This document shows, one piece after another, positions 35,451-45,547 of a DNA stretch of 64,000 nucleotides; positions within the stretch are counted from its first letter, which is position 1; the number at the start of each line of letters is the position of its first letter. Under the pieces are notes generated by a model. The model had not been told where the DNA came from. It did no database searches and worked only from the letters and a program-made list of their open reading frames with translations. This stretch comes from Thiomicrorhabdus lithotrophica. GTDB taxonomy: Bacteria; Pseudomonadota; Gammaproteobacteria; Thiomicrospirales; Thiomicrospiraceae. Location: the NCBI RefSeq assembly GCF_029201445.1, contig NZ_CP102381.1:2452206-2516205 (forward strand). The letters are read 5' to 3'. The position numbers and the translations under genes were made by a program.

Positions 35451-36480
35451 ATGGTCAAAAATGAGCGTTTAGGGAAAACGCCTTCAACCAAGGCCCACAC
35501 TCCTGAACAGCAAAAGATTCAGGAATTCGAAGCCCGCATTAAAAGACTTGAGAAAGAGAAAAGCATTTTAAAAAAGGCTACCGCTCTATTGGTCGCCGAC
35601 GAGATAAACTCTACGCACTGATAGAGCGGCTAAAAACGGAAGCGCCTGTTGAATGGCTGTGTGAACTATTTGACGTTGCAAAATCCTGTTTTTATAACTT
35701 TAAGCAACGACTAAAGAAAATTAATCCTCGTGAACTTGAGCTTAAAGCACGGGTTCATCAGGCCTTTAAAGAAAGTCGAAGTTCAGCAGGAAGTCGAACG
35801 ATTAAAGCTATGCTTGAGCAAGCCGATGTCATCATCGGTCGCTTTAAAGTTAGGCGTTTAATGAGAGACTTAGGATTGACCTGTAAACAACCTGGTCCTC
35901 ATGCATATAAAACGGCTACTGTTGAGCGGCCAGATATTCCCAACAGGTTGGGTAGGCAGTTTCAAGTCAGTAAACCGAACCAAGTTTGGTGTGGTGACAT
36001 AACCTATATTTGGACGGGAAAGCGCTGGCATTATCTCGCAGTTGTCTTGGATCTGTATGCACGTAAAGTGGTTGGTTGGGCAATGTCCAAGTCACCTAAT
36101 GCGGCATTGACCGTAAAAGCTTTTGAGCATGCTTATCAGTCACGCGGAGAACCTAAAAGTGTGCTGTTCCACTCTGATCAGGGCGTCCAATATGGCAGCC
36201 TGAAGTTCAGACAGCGCCTCTGGCGCTATCAGCTAACTCAAAGCATGAGTCGCCGTGGAAACTGCTGGGATAATGCACCAATGGAACGATTATTCCGGAG
36301 CTTAAAATCAGAATGGATACCATCAACATGGTATTCATCTTTTGAAGAAGCCAAAAAAGATATTGGCGAATATTTAATGAGTTACTACAACTGGCAAAGG
36401 CCTCATTCATACAATGATGGTCAAGCGCCAGCCGTAACAGAAGAAAAACTTAAAATATCGTTCGGGATTTTTTGACCACT
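35451..36480 (+). mobile_element. IS3-family insertion sequence, 5'-truncated
   Basis: Contains the last ~55 codons of orfA (35451-35621, ending with the [14 protein letters not shown] leucine-zipper region) and a full orfB. An A6G run at 35570-35576 is the expected programmed -1 frameshift site. The helix-turn-helix half of orfA is missing. The right end, ...ATTTTTTGACCACT, gives a TGGTCAAAAA terminus; a similar TGGTCAAAAA occurs at 35452, so this may be an internally deleted copy rather than an end-truncated one. Confidence 0.8.
35618..36475 (+). CDS. IS3-family transposase OrfB (DDE integrase core)
   Basis: The orfB frame is open across 35618-36475 and normally would be made as an OrfAB frameshift fusion. 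The N-terminal HTH_21-like part is LIERLKTEAPVEWLCELFDVA, then SAGSRTIKAML and VRRLMRDLGL. The rve catalytic core follows: D in WCGDITYIWTG, D in LFHSDQGVQYGS and E in NAPMERLFRSLKSEW, and it ends with NWQRPHSYNDGQAP. All three acidic residues are present, so the protein could be active if expressed, but the orfA partner lacks its DNA-binding domain. An ATG at 35810 is an internal codon, not the real start. Confidence 0.85.
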   Translation: MIERLKTEAPVEWLCELFDVAKSCFYNFKQRLKKINPRELELKARVHQAFKESRSSAGSRTIKAMLEQADVIIGRFKVRRLMRDLGLTCKQPGPHAYKTATVERPDIPNRLGRQFQVSKPNQVWCGDITYIWTGKRWHYLAVVLDLYARKVVGWAMSKSPNAALTVKAFEHAYQSRGEPKSVLFHSDQGVQYGSLKFRQRLWRYQLTQSMSRRGNCWDNAPMERLFRSLKSEWIPSTWYSSFEEAKKDIGEYLMSYYNWQRPHSYNDGQAPAVTEEKLKISFGIF

Positions 36481-36501
36481 GCCCCCCCTTTCCTTCCCTT
36501 G

Positions 36502-37689
36502 CTAGTTTTGTGGGGACGGAAGCCCCCTTTTTAGTAAGCTAACTGTGAACAGTAACAAAGTTAAGCCTACTCCTGAAAATACAAGTGCGCCATAGGCGCT
36601 CATGTATTCCCATAGATGTCCAACCACTAAACTTCCTAATGCCGAAGCTAAGGCAACTCCAAAATAAAAAACGCCATAAGCATTTCCTTTTCCCTGGCTA
36701 CTTTGCCCAATTCTAGCTCGCATTGCATTCAAGGTGGAAACCACAAAAACACCTTGCAGCACAAAAGCCAAAATAATCGCCATCGTGTTCTGAAATAAAA
36801 GCAATAGTATTGAAAACACACCAGCCCATAAGCCCACTTTTAATAAAAACTGCGCGCCTTGAGCATCCAATCGCTGACCCACTTGGTAGCTTATCAAAGT
36901 TTGAGTTAAAGCAGAAGTGACCATCAACAATGGCAACCAATGCGTTTCAATACCAATTTCACTGCCACGAACCACCATAAATGCATCACTCATCATAAAG
37001 AAAACGGCGACAAAATAAACTATAAACCATGGCCACAGAGATGGTTCAAAAGAAAATAAGCGATTGTTTTGAGAGGTCTTATTTTGATTCATCGCTGCTG
37101 AATTTTGTTTCTTAACCACATCTGTCACAAAAAACCATAAAATCAACACACCAATGACACCTGGAATAATCGTTAACTCAAAGATGGTTCGAATAAATTC
37201 TGGCGACTGACCAAGCCAACTCAGCAATAAAAAAGCAATGATACCGCCTAAGGTTTCACCTGCGATATCCAGTGTCTTATGAATTCCAAATGCTTTACCT
37301 TGATTGTTTGACTGTGCAGAAGCTGAAATTAAAACATCCTTTGGTGCACTACGAATCGCCTTACCTAAACGTTCCGTGGCACTAATTACTGCCACCCCTC
37401 CCCAACTAGCCGTATATGCAAACATTGGTTTCATGATTGCTGACAGGCCATAACCTACAAGCAGAAGAGGTTTGGTAACTTGATATTTATCACTTAAATA
37501 GCCACTGCCCCAGCGAAAGACATACGAAACAAATGCGGTAATTGCCAGAACATAACCCAATTTATCCATACCCTGGTTTAACACCAAAACAACATAGATT
37601 GGAATAAGAGGTTTAATCATTGCTGTGGCCAAATCAGTAAAAAAACTGACCCAGCCTAAAGCCCAAATATTAGGCGATATTTTCTGCAT
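36502..37689 (-). CDS. MFS transporter
   Basis: A 395-residue, 12-helix major facilitator protein. Helix 2-3 loop motif A is seen as RWGSGYLSDKYQVTKP (about residues 60-75), and ERLGKAIRSAPKDVLIS (about 105-121) marks the MFS subgroup often found beside metal- or drug-response genes. The central loop is Asn/Lys-rich. Substrate unknown; drug or toxic ion export is plausible from the family and context. It is island cargo, on the same strand as the efflux operon, 59 bp downstream of the lpxR-like gene with a hairpin between. Confidence 0.85.
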   Translation of the reverse strand: MQKISPNIWALGWVSFFTDLATAMIKPLIPIYVVLVLNQGMDKLGYVLAITAFVSYVFRWGSGYLSDKYQVTKPLLLVGYGLSAIMKPMFAYTASWGGVAVISATERLGKAIRSAPKDVLISASAQSNNQGKAFGIHKTLDIAGETLGGIIAFLLLSWLGQSPEFIRTIFELTIIPGVIGVLILWFFVTDVVKKQNSAAMNQNKTSQNNRLFSFEPSLWPWFIVYFVAVFFMMSDAFMVVRGSEIGIETHWLPLLMVTSALTQTLISYQVGQRLDAQGAQFLLKVGLWAGVFSILLLLFQNTMAIILAFVLQGVFVVSTLNAMRARIGQSSQGKGNAYGVFYFGVALASALGSLVVGHLWEYMSAYGALVFSGVGLTLLLFTVSLLKRGLPSPQN

Positions 37690-37730
37690 TTTCCAATTAC
37701 CTCAATCATTCTATTGATGACTATAATTTT

Positions 37731-37750
37731 AATAAAACGGCATTCCGTTT
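37731..37750 (-). terminator. Terminator after the efflux/lpxR operon
   Basis: On the minus strand AAACGG-AATG-CCGTTTTATT forms a short stem with a T-rich tail, overlapping the last codon of the lpxR-like gene. It likely separates that operon from the MFS gene. Confidence 0.55.
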
Positions 37751-38768
37751 AGAATTTGACCCCAATAGTTAGAGCGCCAAAATCATTATTTACCTGCTGT
37801 GTTCTGTACTCTTCGGTACGCAGAACATGCGTATAACTCAGTCTGATATTTTTCCAGTCAATAACAAAGCCAAATTGGAAATCACCAACAAAAGGAAATT
37901 TTTCAACGCTTCGACTGTCGACAAAACTATTACCATCTAAAAAAATATTACGTACAACGGCTCTACCTTCAACGCCTGCAAACAAATACCAGCCAAGATG
38001 TGGAGAATTTAAAGAAAAATCGACACCACTAGGCATACCTGGTTGTAAACGTGGAGGGCCATAATCATTCGGTAAGTCTTTGCCGTATCTCAAAGTAAAT
38101 CCAGCGTTAGCATAGGTGAAGACATTACCCAAAGCCGTTCCTACATAGGGGCTTACGTCTATTTTATTGTGTAGCAAGTCATACGATAATAATTCACGCC
38201 AACTGTGCTTATGACTTATGACTAAACCTATCTCGTTGCTTAATTGTGTATCCCAGCCCATAGGCTTGTCTGAACCGGTTACGTCGTGCACAAATGTCTG
38301 AGTTTCTTGCGCTAAAGCTGCCGGCCCTATCACACCAATCATCAGAGAAACCTGATCTAACTGTTGATTTTTTTCCGATGCCAAACCGATTGCGGCATAA
38401 AGCCAACCAGCATAAGGTCGCTCCCCTTCAGGCGGATCTACAATTGTGATATCACTAGGTGTAAACATACTTTGCCCAAATGCATAACCATGTTGAACCT
38501 TTCCTGCCTGAGGAAACCAAGGAATAAATCGAGCAGAATTTAATGCCCATTCTGGAGTCTGACTGTTTTCATCTGGTATCCAGATAAATTTCACGCCATT
38601 GGTGTAATCTTGATCTTCGCCATAAAAAACATCGTTTTCTAGCACAAAACTAAAAATGCCTTTCGGCTCCAAGCCTTTAGCGAAAATCGATGACGAATAG
38701 ATTATCAGAACACCTAAGATCACAGTATGAGAGAGACTAACACAGTAAATTGAACGGGGTATTTGCAT
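37749..38768 (-). CDS. LpxR-like outer-membrane lipid A deacylase (DUF2219 family)
   Basis: Outer-membrane beta-barrel resembling LpxR, which removes the 3'-acyloxyacyl chain of lipid A. Family marks are FSFVLENDVFYGEDQDYTNG (about residues 40-59 of the chosen protein; the Asn and Asp residues of this motif are catalytic or metal-binding in LpxR), the PYAGWLYAAIGL stretch and the GWDTQLSNEIGLVISHKHSW segment. The C-terminus GALTIGVKF ends in phenylalanine. I take the start at 38768, giving a clear signal peptide (hydrophobic VILGVLIIYSSSIFA) although its ribosome-binding site is weak; upstream ATGs would add a basic extension. It lies about 97 bp after the ABC permease and is probably cotranscribed, which suggests an envelope-remodelling role alongside efflux. 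Confidence 0.8.
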   Translation of the reverse strand: MQIPRSIYCVSLSHTVILGVLIIYSSSIFAKGLEPKGIFSFVLENDVFYGEDQDYTNGVKFIWIPDENSQTPEWALNSARFIPWFPQAGKVQHGYAFGQSMFTPSDITIVDPPEGERPYAGWLYAAIGLASEKNQQLDQVSLMIGVIGPAALAQETQTFVHDVTGSDKPMGWDTQLSNEIGLVISHKHSWRELLSYDLLHNKIDVSPYVGTALGNVFTYANAGFTLRYGKDLPNDYGPPRLQPGMPSGVDFSLNSPHLGWYLFAGVEGRAVVRNIFLDGNSFVDSRSVEKFPFVGDFQFGFVIDWKNIRLSYTHVLRTEEYRTQQVNNDFGALTIGVKF

Positions 38769-38865
38769 TATATTTTGACCCAATATCTGAATTAACATAT
38801 TAACGGGTATTCTACGTTTGATTGATAAAGGCGCTATTTTGATCAAAAAAAGCATCAGCATAACG

Positions 38866-39990
38866 TTAAGCCATCATGCTGATGGTTTTTCTAAAACGCA
38901 TCAATGAAAAGATAAACAGTGCGCTACCCAGTACCATTAACATTAAAAATTGTGGCCATACGACTTCAAATCCTGCGCCTCGATACAGTATGGCCTGGCT
39001 GAGTTCAACAAAGTGGGTTGTAGGAGCGAAAAACATAATGTCTTGAATTAATTCGGGCATACTCTCTTTTGGGGTAATCCCGCCTGAAAGGACTTGAAGC
39101 GGGAGAAGTATGAGAATTGCAAGTATCCCAAATTGCGGCATGCTACGTGTCAATGTTGCGAGAAAAATCCCCATTGAGGTTGTGGCAAACAGGTGCAAAG
39201 TCGCACCCGCAAGAAAGAGTGCAACCGAACCTTCAATCGGGACACCAATTGCCCCTCGTACCACTATGTTCAAGGATAGCGCTGTCGCAACCAAAACTAC
39301 CAGTGCCATGGACCATACTTTGGCGAGCATTATTTCAGTAGGTGTGACCGGCATAACCAGCAAATGTTCAATGGTTCCGTGCTCTCTTTCTCGAATAAGC
39401 GCCGCCCCCGTCAATGCAATGGAGAGTAAGGTGACATTATCAATAATTCGCATTAATGAACCAAACCATGCCGCTTCTAAGTTTGGATTAAAACGAATTC
39501 TACTGGCTAAGTCGACTATAGCTGTCTGTGCTGAACGGAACCCTTGCAGAAACTCATTAACCTCGCCATTAATAATCTGCTGTATATAATTATTACCACT
39601 AAAGGCCTGGGTCATACGAGTCGCATCAATATTCAGCTGAATTTCTGGTTGCTTACCTGCCAAGACATCTTTTTGAAAGTTTGGCGGAATATTAATAACG
39701 AAGGTGTATTTACCTGTATCTAGTCCTCTATCAATCTCGTTAATATCAAGCATACTGGGCGTTTCAAATTTGGGAGGAAAGAAAGCGGCAACTATGCGAC
39801 CAGAGAGCTGTGATCGATCTTCATCTACGATGCCAATCGGTGCTTTATTAAGTGTTTCAGGCTTTGCGGTAGCGGCTGTAAAAACCATAATGGAGAACAT
39901 ATATAGAATAAGGAACATCATGATCGGATCGCGAAACAGACTCCATAATTCCTTTATCCCCAAACGAAATATATTTGCCAGCTTACGCAT
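38866..39990 (-). CDS. ABC-2 type permease (YhhJ-like)
   Basis: A 374-residue membrane component of a multidrug-type ABC exporter. It has an N-terminal helix (DPIMMFLILYMFSIMVFTAATA), a large periplasmic domain (residues 45-175) and five C-terminal helices. LIREREHGTIEHLLVMPVTPTEIMLAK (about 199-225) is the ABC-2 family signature. It begins 1 bp after the stop of the preceding rbbA-like gene, so the two are translated together. In E. coli the equivalent pair is yhiH/rbbA and yhhJ. Confidence 0.92.
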   Translation of the reverse strand: MRKLANIFRLGIKELWSLFRDPIMMFLILYMFSIMVFTAATAKPETLNKAPIGIVDEDRSQLSGRIVAAFFPPKFETPSMLDINEIDRGLDTGKYTFVINIPPNFQKDVLAGKQPEIQLNIDATRMTQAFSGNNYIQQIINGEVNEFLQGFRSAQTAIVDLASRIRFNPNLEAAWFGSLMRIIDNVTLLSIALTGAALIREREHGTIEHLLVMPVTPTEIMLAKVWSMALVVLVATALSLNIVVRGAIGVPIEGSVALFLAGATLHLFATTSMGIFLATLTRSMPQFGILAILILLPLQVLSGGITPKESMPELIQDIMFFAPTTHFVELSQAILYRGAGFEVVWPQFLMLMVLGSALFIFSLMRFRKTISMMA

Positions 39991-39991
39991 C

Positions 39992-42742
39992 TTAATGCTC
40001 CTGCTTACGTAGTAAGATAACTGTCAATCCTAAGATAATAGGAATAGCCAATATCATCGGCCAGAACGATTGATATAGATCGCTGAAACTTAATGCCTTA
40101 CTAAATACACCGCGGCTAATCTCAAACATATAGGTCGCAGGGTAGAACTCTCCTACAAATTTACCAACGCCTTCCATCGATGAGATGGGATCAATCAAAC
40201 CAGAATACTGAACAGCTGGAATGATGGTGGCAATCATAGATAAAACGATGGCAGCAATTTGACTTTTAGTAAAGGTTGAAGCAAATAATCCCATACCTGT
40301 AGAGATAATAATAAATAAAAAACCTGCGATTATCAGGGTGAAAGCACTGCCTGTAATGGGCACGTCAAAGACAGTAACAGAGAGTAAAATCAATAATAAA
40401 TAATTAACCATTGCTAATACAACATAGGGTAACTGTTTACCTAGGATAAACTCCGTTCTTGTCACGGGCGTAACATACAAGTTAATAATTGAACCAAGCT
40501 CTTTTTCTCGCACGACCGACAGTGCAGTGAGCATGGCAGGTAGCATTAACATCAACAAGGGAACCACCACTGGAACCATGGCAGGCAGGCTTTCTATGTC
40601 GGGATTATAACGGTAGCGTGACTGGATCGAAATAGCCCCATTTAGGGACTGTCCGTAATGCACCCGGGCCTGATAAGCCATCCAATTGTAATGCATACCT
40701 TGAACATAACCATTAACGGTTTCAGCACGCATTGGCATGGCACCGTCGATCCAAGCACCAATTTCAACGTGATCTCCTCGTTTTAAATCACGTGCAAATC
40801 CCGGCGGAATTTCGATCGCTAAAGCAATTTCACCACTGCGCATTCTACGATCAATATCTTCATAGTCCTTAAGGGGTGCCTGCTCAGTGAAGTAACGCGA
40901 ACCAGATAGGTTAAGGGCATAGTCTTGACTTAAAATTGTCTGGTCTCTATCAAGCACCGCATAATTTAAGTCTTCAACATCTAAACTGATTCCAAAACCT
41001 AACGCAACCATTAGAATGACCGAACCTAACAAAGCCATGGTTAACCTCAGTGGATCACGCATCAATTCAAGCGTTTCCCGCCAGGAGTAACTTAAAGCAC
41101 GATCAAAACTAAACAGTTTTTGCTTAGGGGGTTGAGTTGTTTTTGAATCAACTAATTCAACAGGAGCTTCAGAAACTTCTTCAATAACCGTGCTTTGATC
41201 AGAGTCTTTCAAATACTGAATAAATGCCTGTTCTAGGTTTTCAGCTTGTTTTAATCTGACGATTTCTGCCGGACGTTCACTGATCAGGACATTACCAGCA
41301 TGCATCAGTGAAATACGATCACAACGTGCAGCCTCATTCATAAAGTGAGTCGAAATAAAGATGGTGACTTTATCTTCACGCGCTAAATTAATCATTAAGC
41401 GCCAGAAATTATCTCTTGCTACCGGGTCAACCCCTGAAGTTGGTTCATCCAAAATAAGCAACTCTGGTTTATGAACCATCGCAACAGCTAAGGAGAGTCG
41501 CTGTCTGATTCCAAGCGGCAAACTCATTGGTAGATTGTTAAGGGATTCTTGCAGGCTAAAACGTTGCACCATCTCCGTTACTCTTGCGGGGATTTCAGCT
41601 TCAGGAACATGGAATAACCTAGCGTGTAGCACGAGATTCTGTTCAACGGTTAGTTCACTATATAAAGAAAAGGCTTGTGACATATAACCTACACGACGGC
41701 GAGTCGCCATATCTTTTGCATCGACCTTTTTACCAAATAACCAAGCCTCACCTTCAGTAGCAGAAAGTAACCCCGTGAGCATTTTCATCGTCGTTGACTT
41801 ACCACAACCATTGGAGCCCAAAAATCCAAAAATTTCACCTTTTTGAATACAAAAATCCACATGATTAACGGCGGTAAAATCGCCAAACTTCATCGTTAAA
41901 TCTTTTGCTTCAATAGCAACATCATGCTTTTCATTCACATCAATTGGCGGAATGTCAATTGGCTGATGTTCACGACGTTTTTCTTCAGGTAGCAGTGCGA
42001 TAAAAGCCGCTTCCAAAGAGGTGGTATTGGTTTTTAAAAACAGGGCTTCAGGTGTGTCGGCAGCCAAAATTTGGCCATCATCCATAACAACTAGGCTGTC
42101 AAATCTTTGAGCCTCATCCATATAAGCGGTTGCGACCAAAACGCTCATCTCTTTTTGATGAACACGAATATGATCTATTAAATCCCAAAACTGGGCACGA
42201 GCCAGTGGGTCAACCCCTGTAGTGGGCTCGTCTAAAATCAAGAGTTTGGGGTCGTGAATTAGAGCGCAACATAAGCCGAGCTTTTGTTTCATGCCTCCGG
42301 AAAGCTTACCTACAGGACGATCTAAGAAAGAGTAAAGCCCGGTACGACGGGTAAGTTCATCAATACGTTTTCTACGCTCATGGTCATCATGCCCAAATAA
42401 ACGCCCAAAAAATTGCAGGTTTTCTTCAACGGATAAGGTTGGGTAGAGGTTTTTACCCAGTCCTTGAGGCATATAAGCGATTTGCGGACACACCTGATTG
42501 CGATGAGCTCGGCTTTTCATATCACCAGCTAGGACTTCTAACGAGCCCGTCTGTACCGCACGAGCACCGGATACTAAAGACAATAGGCTGGATTTACCGA
42601 CACCATCAGGGCCAATGAATCCAATCATTTTCCCCGCTGGAATATCTAAATTAATATTATCCAGAGCAAGGTTCTTACCGTACTTTAAGGATACGTCTTT
42701 AAGACATACAACGGGAGGAGTTGAATCATGAGAGCTATTCAT
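39992..42742 (-). CDS. RbbA/YhiH-type ABC transporter: two ATPase domains fused to a permease
   Basis: A 916-residue fusion: ATPase domain 1 (residues 10-240), ATPase domain 2 (275-510) and an ABC-2 permease domain (545-916). Walker A motifs are GPDGVGKSS and GSNGCGKST; Walker B motifs are [13 protein letters not shown] and [13 protein letters not shown]. Domain 1 has a normal signature LSGGMKQ, while domain 2 has the degenerate [10 protein letters not shown], so the two sites may differ in activity. [28 protein letters not shown] is the permease signature. Neighbours are an adaptor (2 bp upstream) and a second permease downstream, forming a tripartite export system with the outer-membrane factor. 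Substrate not known. Confidence 0.93.
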   Translation of the reverse strand: MNSSHDSTPPVVCLKDVSLKYGKNLALDNINLDIPAGKMIGFIGPDGVGKSSLLSLVSGARAVQTGSLEVLAGDMKSRAHRNQVCPQIAYMPQGLGKNLYPTLSVEENLQFFGRLFGHDDHERRKRIDELTRRTGLYSFLDRPVGKLSGGMKQKLGLCCALIHDPKLLILDEPTTGVDPLARAQFWDLIDHIRVHQKEMSVLVATAYMDEAQRFDSLVVMDDGQILAADTPEALFLKTNTTSLEAAFIALLPEEKRREHQPIDIPPIDVNEKHDVAIEAKDLTMKFGDFTAVNHVDFCIQKGEIFGFLGSNGCGKSTTMKMLTGLLSATEGEAWLFGKKVDAKDMATRRRVGYMSQAFSLYSELTVEQNLVLHARLFHVPEAEIPARVTEMVQRFSLQESLNNLPMSLPLGIRQRLSLAVAMVHKPELLILDEPTSGVDPVARDNFWRLMINLAREDKVTIFISTHFMNEAARCDRISLMHAGNVLISERPAEIVRLKQAENLEQAFIQYLKDSDQSTVIEEVSEAPVELVDSKTTQPPKQKLFSFDRALSYSWRETLELMRDPLRLTMALLGSVILMVALGFGISLDVEDLNYAVLDRDQTILSQDYALNLSGSRYFTEQAPLKDYEDIDRRMRSGEIALAIEIPPGFARDLKRGDHVEIGAWIDGAMPMRAETVNGYVQGMHYNWMAYQARVHYGQSLNGAISIQSRYRYNPDIESLPAMVPVVVPLLMLMLPAMLTALSVVREKELGSIINLYVTPVTRTEFILGKQLPYVVLAMVNYLLLILLSVTVFDVPITGSAFTLIIAGFLFIIISTGMGLFASTFTKSQIAAIVLSMIATIIPAVQYSGLIDPISSMEGVGKFVGEFYPATYMFEISRGVFSKALSFSDLYQSFWPMILAIPIILGLTVILLRKQEH

Positions 42743-42744
42743 AT

Positions 42745-43818
42745 CTAATTCGGTACATTAATACGCAAGCTTTGTGGCCACTCAACCTGAGAGTCTACTT
42801 TTATCCACGCCAATCCAGGCAAGCCTGTTTTGACTTTGTCTAAATGCTTTTCGAGTAGTTCCGGATCTATTTTCGCTTTTACACGAAACATTAACTTTTG
42901 ACGTTCTTTTTCTGTTTCAACCGTTTTGGGTGTGAATTGCGCTGTACTGTCTACAAAAGAGATTTTTGCCGGGACGACATAATTAGGCGCAGCATCCAAT
43001 ACAATTCGTACCTCCGCACCAAGAGCAACACGCCCTGCAATTTCCTCAGGAATAAAGAAAGTCATATAAACATCACTTAAATCGACCAAGCTTAATAGTT
43101 TTCCACCTGGAGAAGTCACTTCGCCAGGTTGGGCTATCCTGTACTGTACTCGTCCTGCTCTAGGAGACTTAAGCAAACTGTCATCGATATCAGCTTGAAT
43201 ACGGGCGATGGTTGCTTCTACCGCTTTGATTTCTGATTGTGCACCCACTACTTGAGCTTGCGCTGCCGATACGGCAGCCTTGGCTGCAGCAACTTGAGCC
43301 TTAGCTGCAACGACAGCTGCTGAGGCACTTCTGACTTGCGCACGGTTGTCGTCTAACTCTTGAGCGGAAGAGGCTTTCTCTCGAGCTAACACTTCGGAAC
43401 GGGCTAAACGTCTTTTAGCGGCATCTAATTCTGATTCTCTTTGTATCACAACGGCTTTTGCAGCCGCGACATCACTGTTACGAACTGCAACATAAGCCTC
43501 AGCACTTAGCACTCCATTCACCGCTCGATTATGTTGAGCCTTCGCTTCTGCTAGCTGCGCATTGAGTACATCCGTTTGCATTGAAGCTAAAACTTGATCC
43601 TTTTGTACAAACTGCCCTTCATTAACCAAAATCTGGTCAACTCGACCACCTAACTTGGTTGCAATATCAATTTCTACCGCTTCAATACGACCGTTGCCAT
43701 TCACCAGGCCTGGTGTCTTATTATTGTTTTCCAGTTGATTCCAAACGTACCAAGCTATGGCAACAACAGCCAAGAGTAGTAAAACTTTTACCAATGTTTT
43801 TATATTTGAAGCATTCAT
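42745..43818 (-). CDS. HlyD-family periplasmic adaptor (YhiI-like)
   Basis: Membrane fusion protein of the ABC efflux system, 357 residues. An N-terminal membrane anchor ([19 protein letters not shown], residues 8-26) is followed by a lipoyl half-motif ([29 protein letters not shown]), an Ala-rich coiled-coil hairpin (about residues 80-215), the second lipoyl half ([20 protein letters not shown]) and a beta-barrel. The codons for KTPGLVNG near residue 36 contain a perfect copy of the iterated palindrome (43703-43714). It lies between the outer-membrane factor and the ABC subunit with 2-5 bp gaps. Confidence 0.92.
   Translation of the reverse strand: MNASNIKTLVKVLLLLAVVAIAWYVWNQLENNNKTPGLVNGNGRIEAVEIDIATKLGGRVDQILVNEGQFVQKDQVLASMQTDVLNAQLAEAKAQHNRAVNGVLSAEAYVAVRNSDVAAAKAVVIQRESELDAAKRRLARSEVLAREKASSAQELDDNRAQVRSASAAVVAAKAQVAAAKAAVSAAQAQVVGAQSEIKAVEATIARIQADIDDSLLKSPRAGRVQYRIAQPGEVTSPGGKLLSLVDLSDVYMTFFIPEEIAGRVALGAEVRIVLDAAPNYVVPAKISFVDSTAQFTPKTVETEKERQKLMFRVKAKIDPELLEKHLDKVKTGLPGLAWIKVDSQVEWPQSLRINVPN
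43703..43714. repeat. Palindromic repeat copy 5 (inside the adaptor gene)
   Basis: ACCAGGCCTGGT, read on the minus strand as Thr-Pro-Gly-Leu-Val right after the membrane anchor. It is the only exact copy inside the integrative element, so this part of the cargo probably spent time in a host that carries the repeat. Confidence 0.8.
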
Positions 43819-43823
43819 GAGTA

Positions 43824-45269
43824 TTACTGTCCCTTAGTTTGAATAGGAGTGATGTCTTTAGTAGCTGTGGTATCGCCACCCAGTGCGGTATAAAGGCTGA
43901 CTTGGTTTGCATATAAGGTTCGCTTTGCCTGTACAAATGCCTGTTCTGAAGCCAATAAGTCACGTTGAGCATCAAGCACTTCTAAATAAGGTGTGGCACC
44001 ATTGTCGTAACGGAGTTGTGCTAAATGAGAGCGTCTTTTCTGTATGGCTAATATATGAGCCTGCACTTCAAGCTGCTGGGTTAGCCATTTTTGGTTTGTA
44101 AGGGCTGTAGAGACTTCTCTAAAAGCATTCTGTATGGTTTTTTCATAATTGGCGACCGCTTGATTGCGGCGTACGTTCGCAATATCTAAATTTGCTTGGT
44201 TTTTGCCCGCGGTAAAAATAGGCAGAGTAATTTGAGGTACAAAGCCCCACGTGGTGCTGTCAGATTTAAATAAACCGGACAGCTCAGCACTGGCTGAACC
44301 TGCATAGCCTGTTAAGGTTATGTTCGGAAAAAACGCAGCCCTAGCCGCACCGATATTTGCAGTTGCTGAACGCAATATATGTTCAGCACTGACGATGTCT
44401 GGACGATTGGTTAATAGGTGAGAAGGTAAACCGGGCTCAAGCTCTTGAAAAGGCAGTATATCATCAAAGTAACGAGTTTCAGTTTGCAAGTTGATTGGCT
44501 TGCCAACTAGAAAAGTTAGATTCTGTAACTGGATATCCCGTAACTGCTCTAATTGAATTTTAAGCGCTTTCGCTTGTGTTAGCAGGGTTTCAACCTGAGT
44601 TAAATCAAGCTCTGAAGTGGCTCCGATTTCATATCGTCGTTTAAAAATACGATACGATTCTTGGCGAGTTTCAATAGTCTTGTCGGTGAGTGCCAGTCGT
44701 TGATCCAATTCACGCAGTCCTAAATAACCATTAACGACTTGAGTAATCAATGAAATTTGAAAAGCCCTTTGATTACTTTCTTGTGAGAGATAGTTTTCTA
44801 ATGCTGCTTCCTCAAGATTCTGAACACGACCCCAGAAGTCGATTTCCCAAACACTCAAGTTTGCCACCAACTGATATTTCGTGGAGTCTAGGTTCGTGCC
44901 TGTCACGTTAAGGTCATAGGGTGTGAGTGATCGAGAAACATTAGCACTGGCGGCAATATGTGGAAATCGATTAGCGTGCTGAATGCCATACATGGCTTGG
45001 TACTCTTGAACGCGCAAGGTGGCTAATTTTAAGTCGCGGTTCTCTCGTAACGTATCGGCTATTAGGTTTTGTAATGCGGGATCGGAAAAGTACTCACGCC
45101 AGTGAGTGCTTGTTATTTTTTCAGACCGCATAACATTATGGGGGTTTTTAGGTTGTTGGTTATAGGTATCTGGAATAGGTGCTTTAGGCGTTTTATATTC
45201 AGGTGCTAAAGAAGTACAACCTGATAACAGAAGTACTAAGGCAGGAGCCAAAAGGAATTGTCTTTTCAT
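43824..45269 (-). CDS. Outer-membrane efflux lipoprotein, NodT/TolC family
   Basis: The outer-membrane channel of the tripartite pump. With the start at ATG 45269 it has 481 residues, beginning MKRQFLLAPALVLLLSGC, a lipoprotein signal with lipobox LSGC, whereas the longer frame start gives an unnatural 12-residue prefix. Two repeats of the outer-membrane efflux fold are seen: LRENRDLKLATLRVQEYQAMYGIQ in the first half and RSATANIGAARAAFFPNITLTG in the second. It is the first gene of the efflux operon and is controlled by the divergent TetR. Confidence 0.93.
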   Translation of the reverse strand: MKRQFLLAPALVLLLSGCTSLAPEYKTPKAPIPDTYNQQPKNPHNVMRSEKITSTHWREYFSDPALQNLIADTLRENRDLKLATLRVQEYQAMYGIQHANRFPHIAASANVSRSLTPYDLNVTGTNLDSTKYQLVANLSVWEIDFWGRVQNLEEAALENYLSQESNQRAFQISLITQVVNGYLGLRELDQRLALTDKTIETRQESYRIFKRRYEIGATSELDLTQVETLLTQAKALKIQLEQLRDIQLQNLTFLVGKPINLQTETRYFDDILPFQELEPGLPSHLLTNRPDIVSAEHILRSATANIGAARAAFFPNITLTGYAGSASAELSGLFKSDSTTWGFVPQITLPIFTAGKNQANLDIANVRRNQAVANYEKTIQNAFREVSTALTNQKWLTQQLEVQAHILAIQKRRSHLAQLRYDNGATPYLEVLDAQRDLLASEQAFVQAKRTLYANQVSLYTALGGDTTATKDITPIQTKGQ

Positions 45270-45382
45270 CGAAAGACGGCATTTTGCAAAAAAACTGAAG
45301 AACATCTGTACTTCCTATAATCGATTACTGATCTGAATGACGCCTATTAAAAACATCTGTAAAGCTTATGACTTTCTTTCAT

Positions 45383-45410
45383 AATATACCAACCAGTCGG
45401 TATTTAACAA
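45383..45410 (-). promoter_or_regulatory. Efflux operon promoter with an embedded TetR-type operator
   Basis: On the minus strand TTGTTA (45405-45410) and TATATT (45383-45388) lie 16 bp apart. An 18-bp imperfect palindrome, ATACCGACTGGTTGGTAT (45386-45403), fills the spacer and overlaps the -10. Operators of this form (accgactggt) are typical of TetR/AcrR-type repressors, so the TetR protein encoded divergently probably shuts this promoter by blocking RNA polymerase. Confidence 0.7.
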
Positions 45411-45547
45411 GAGTGAATTATTAAATTTTTATCAAACTAACTGAAAGCTATGTTTTAAGGTTGTTAATAATAAGATAACGGCACATGTGGTATCATCCTG
45501 CACACAGCCGTCACTAGTTAACAGTTTTAATAACGTATACATAATTT

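Noticed and set aside
35810..36475. Transposase starting at ATG 35810
   Set aside because: The same frame is open upstream with conserved OrfB sequence, so this ATG is internal and the protein is made by frameshifting.
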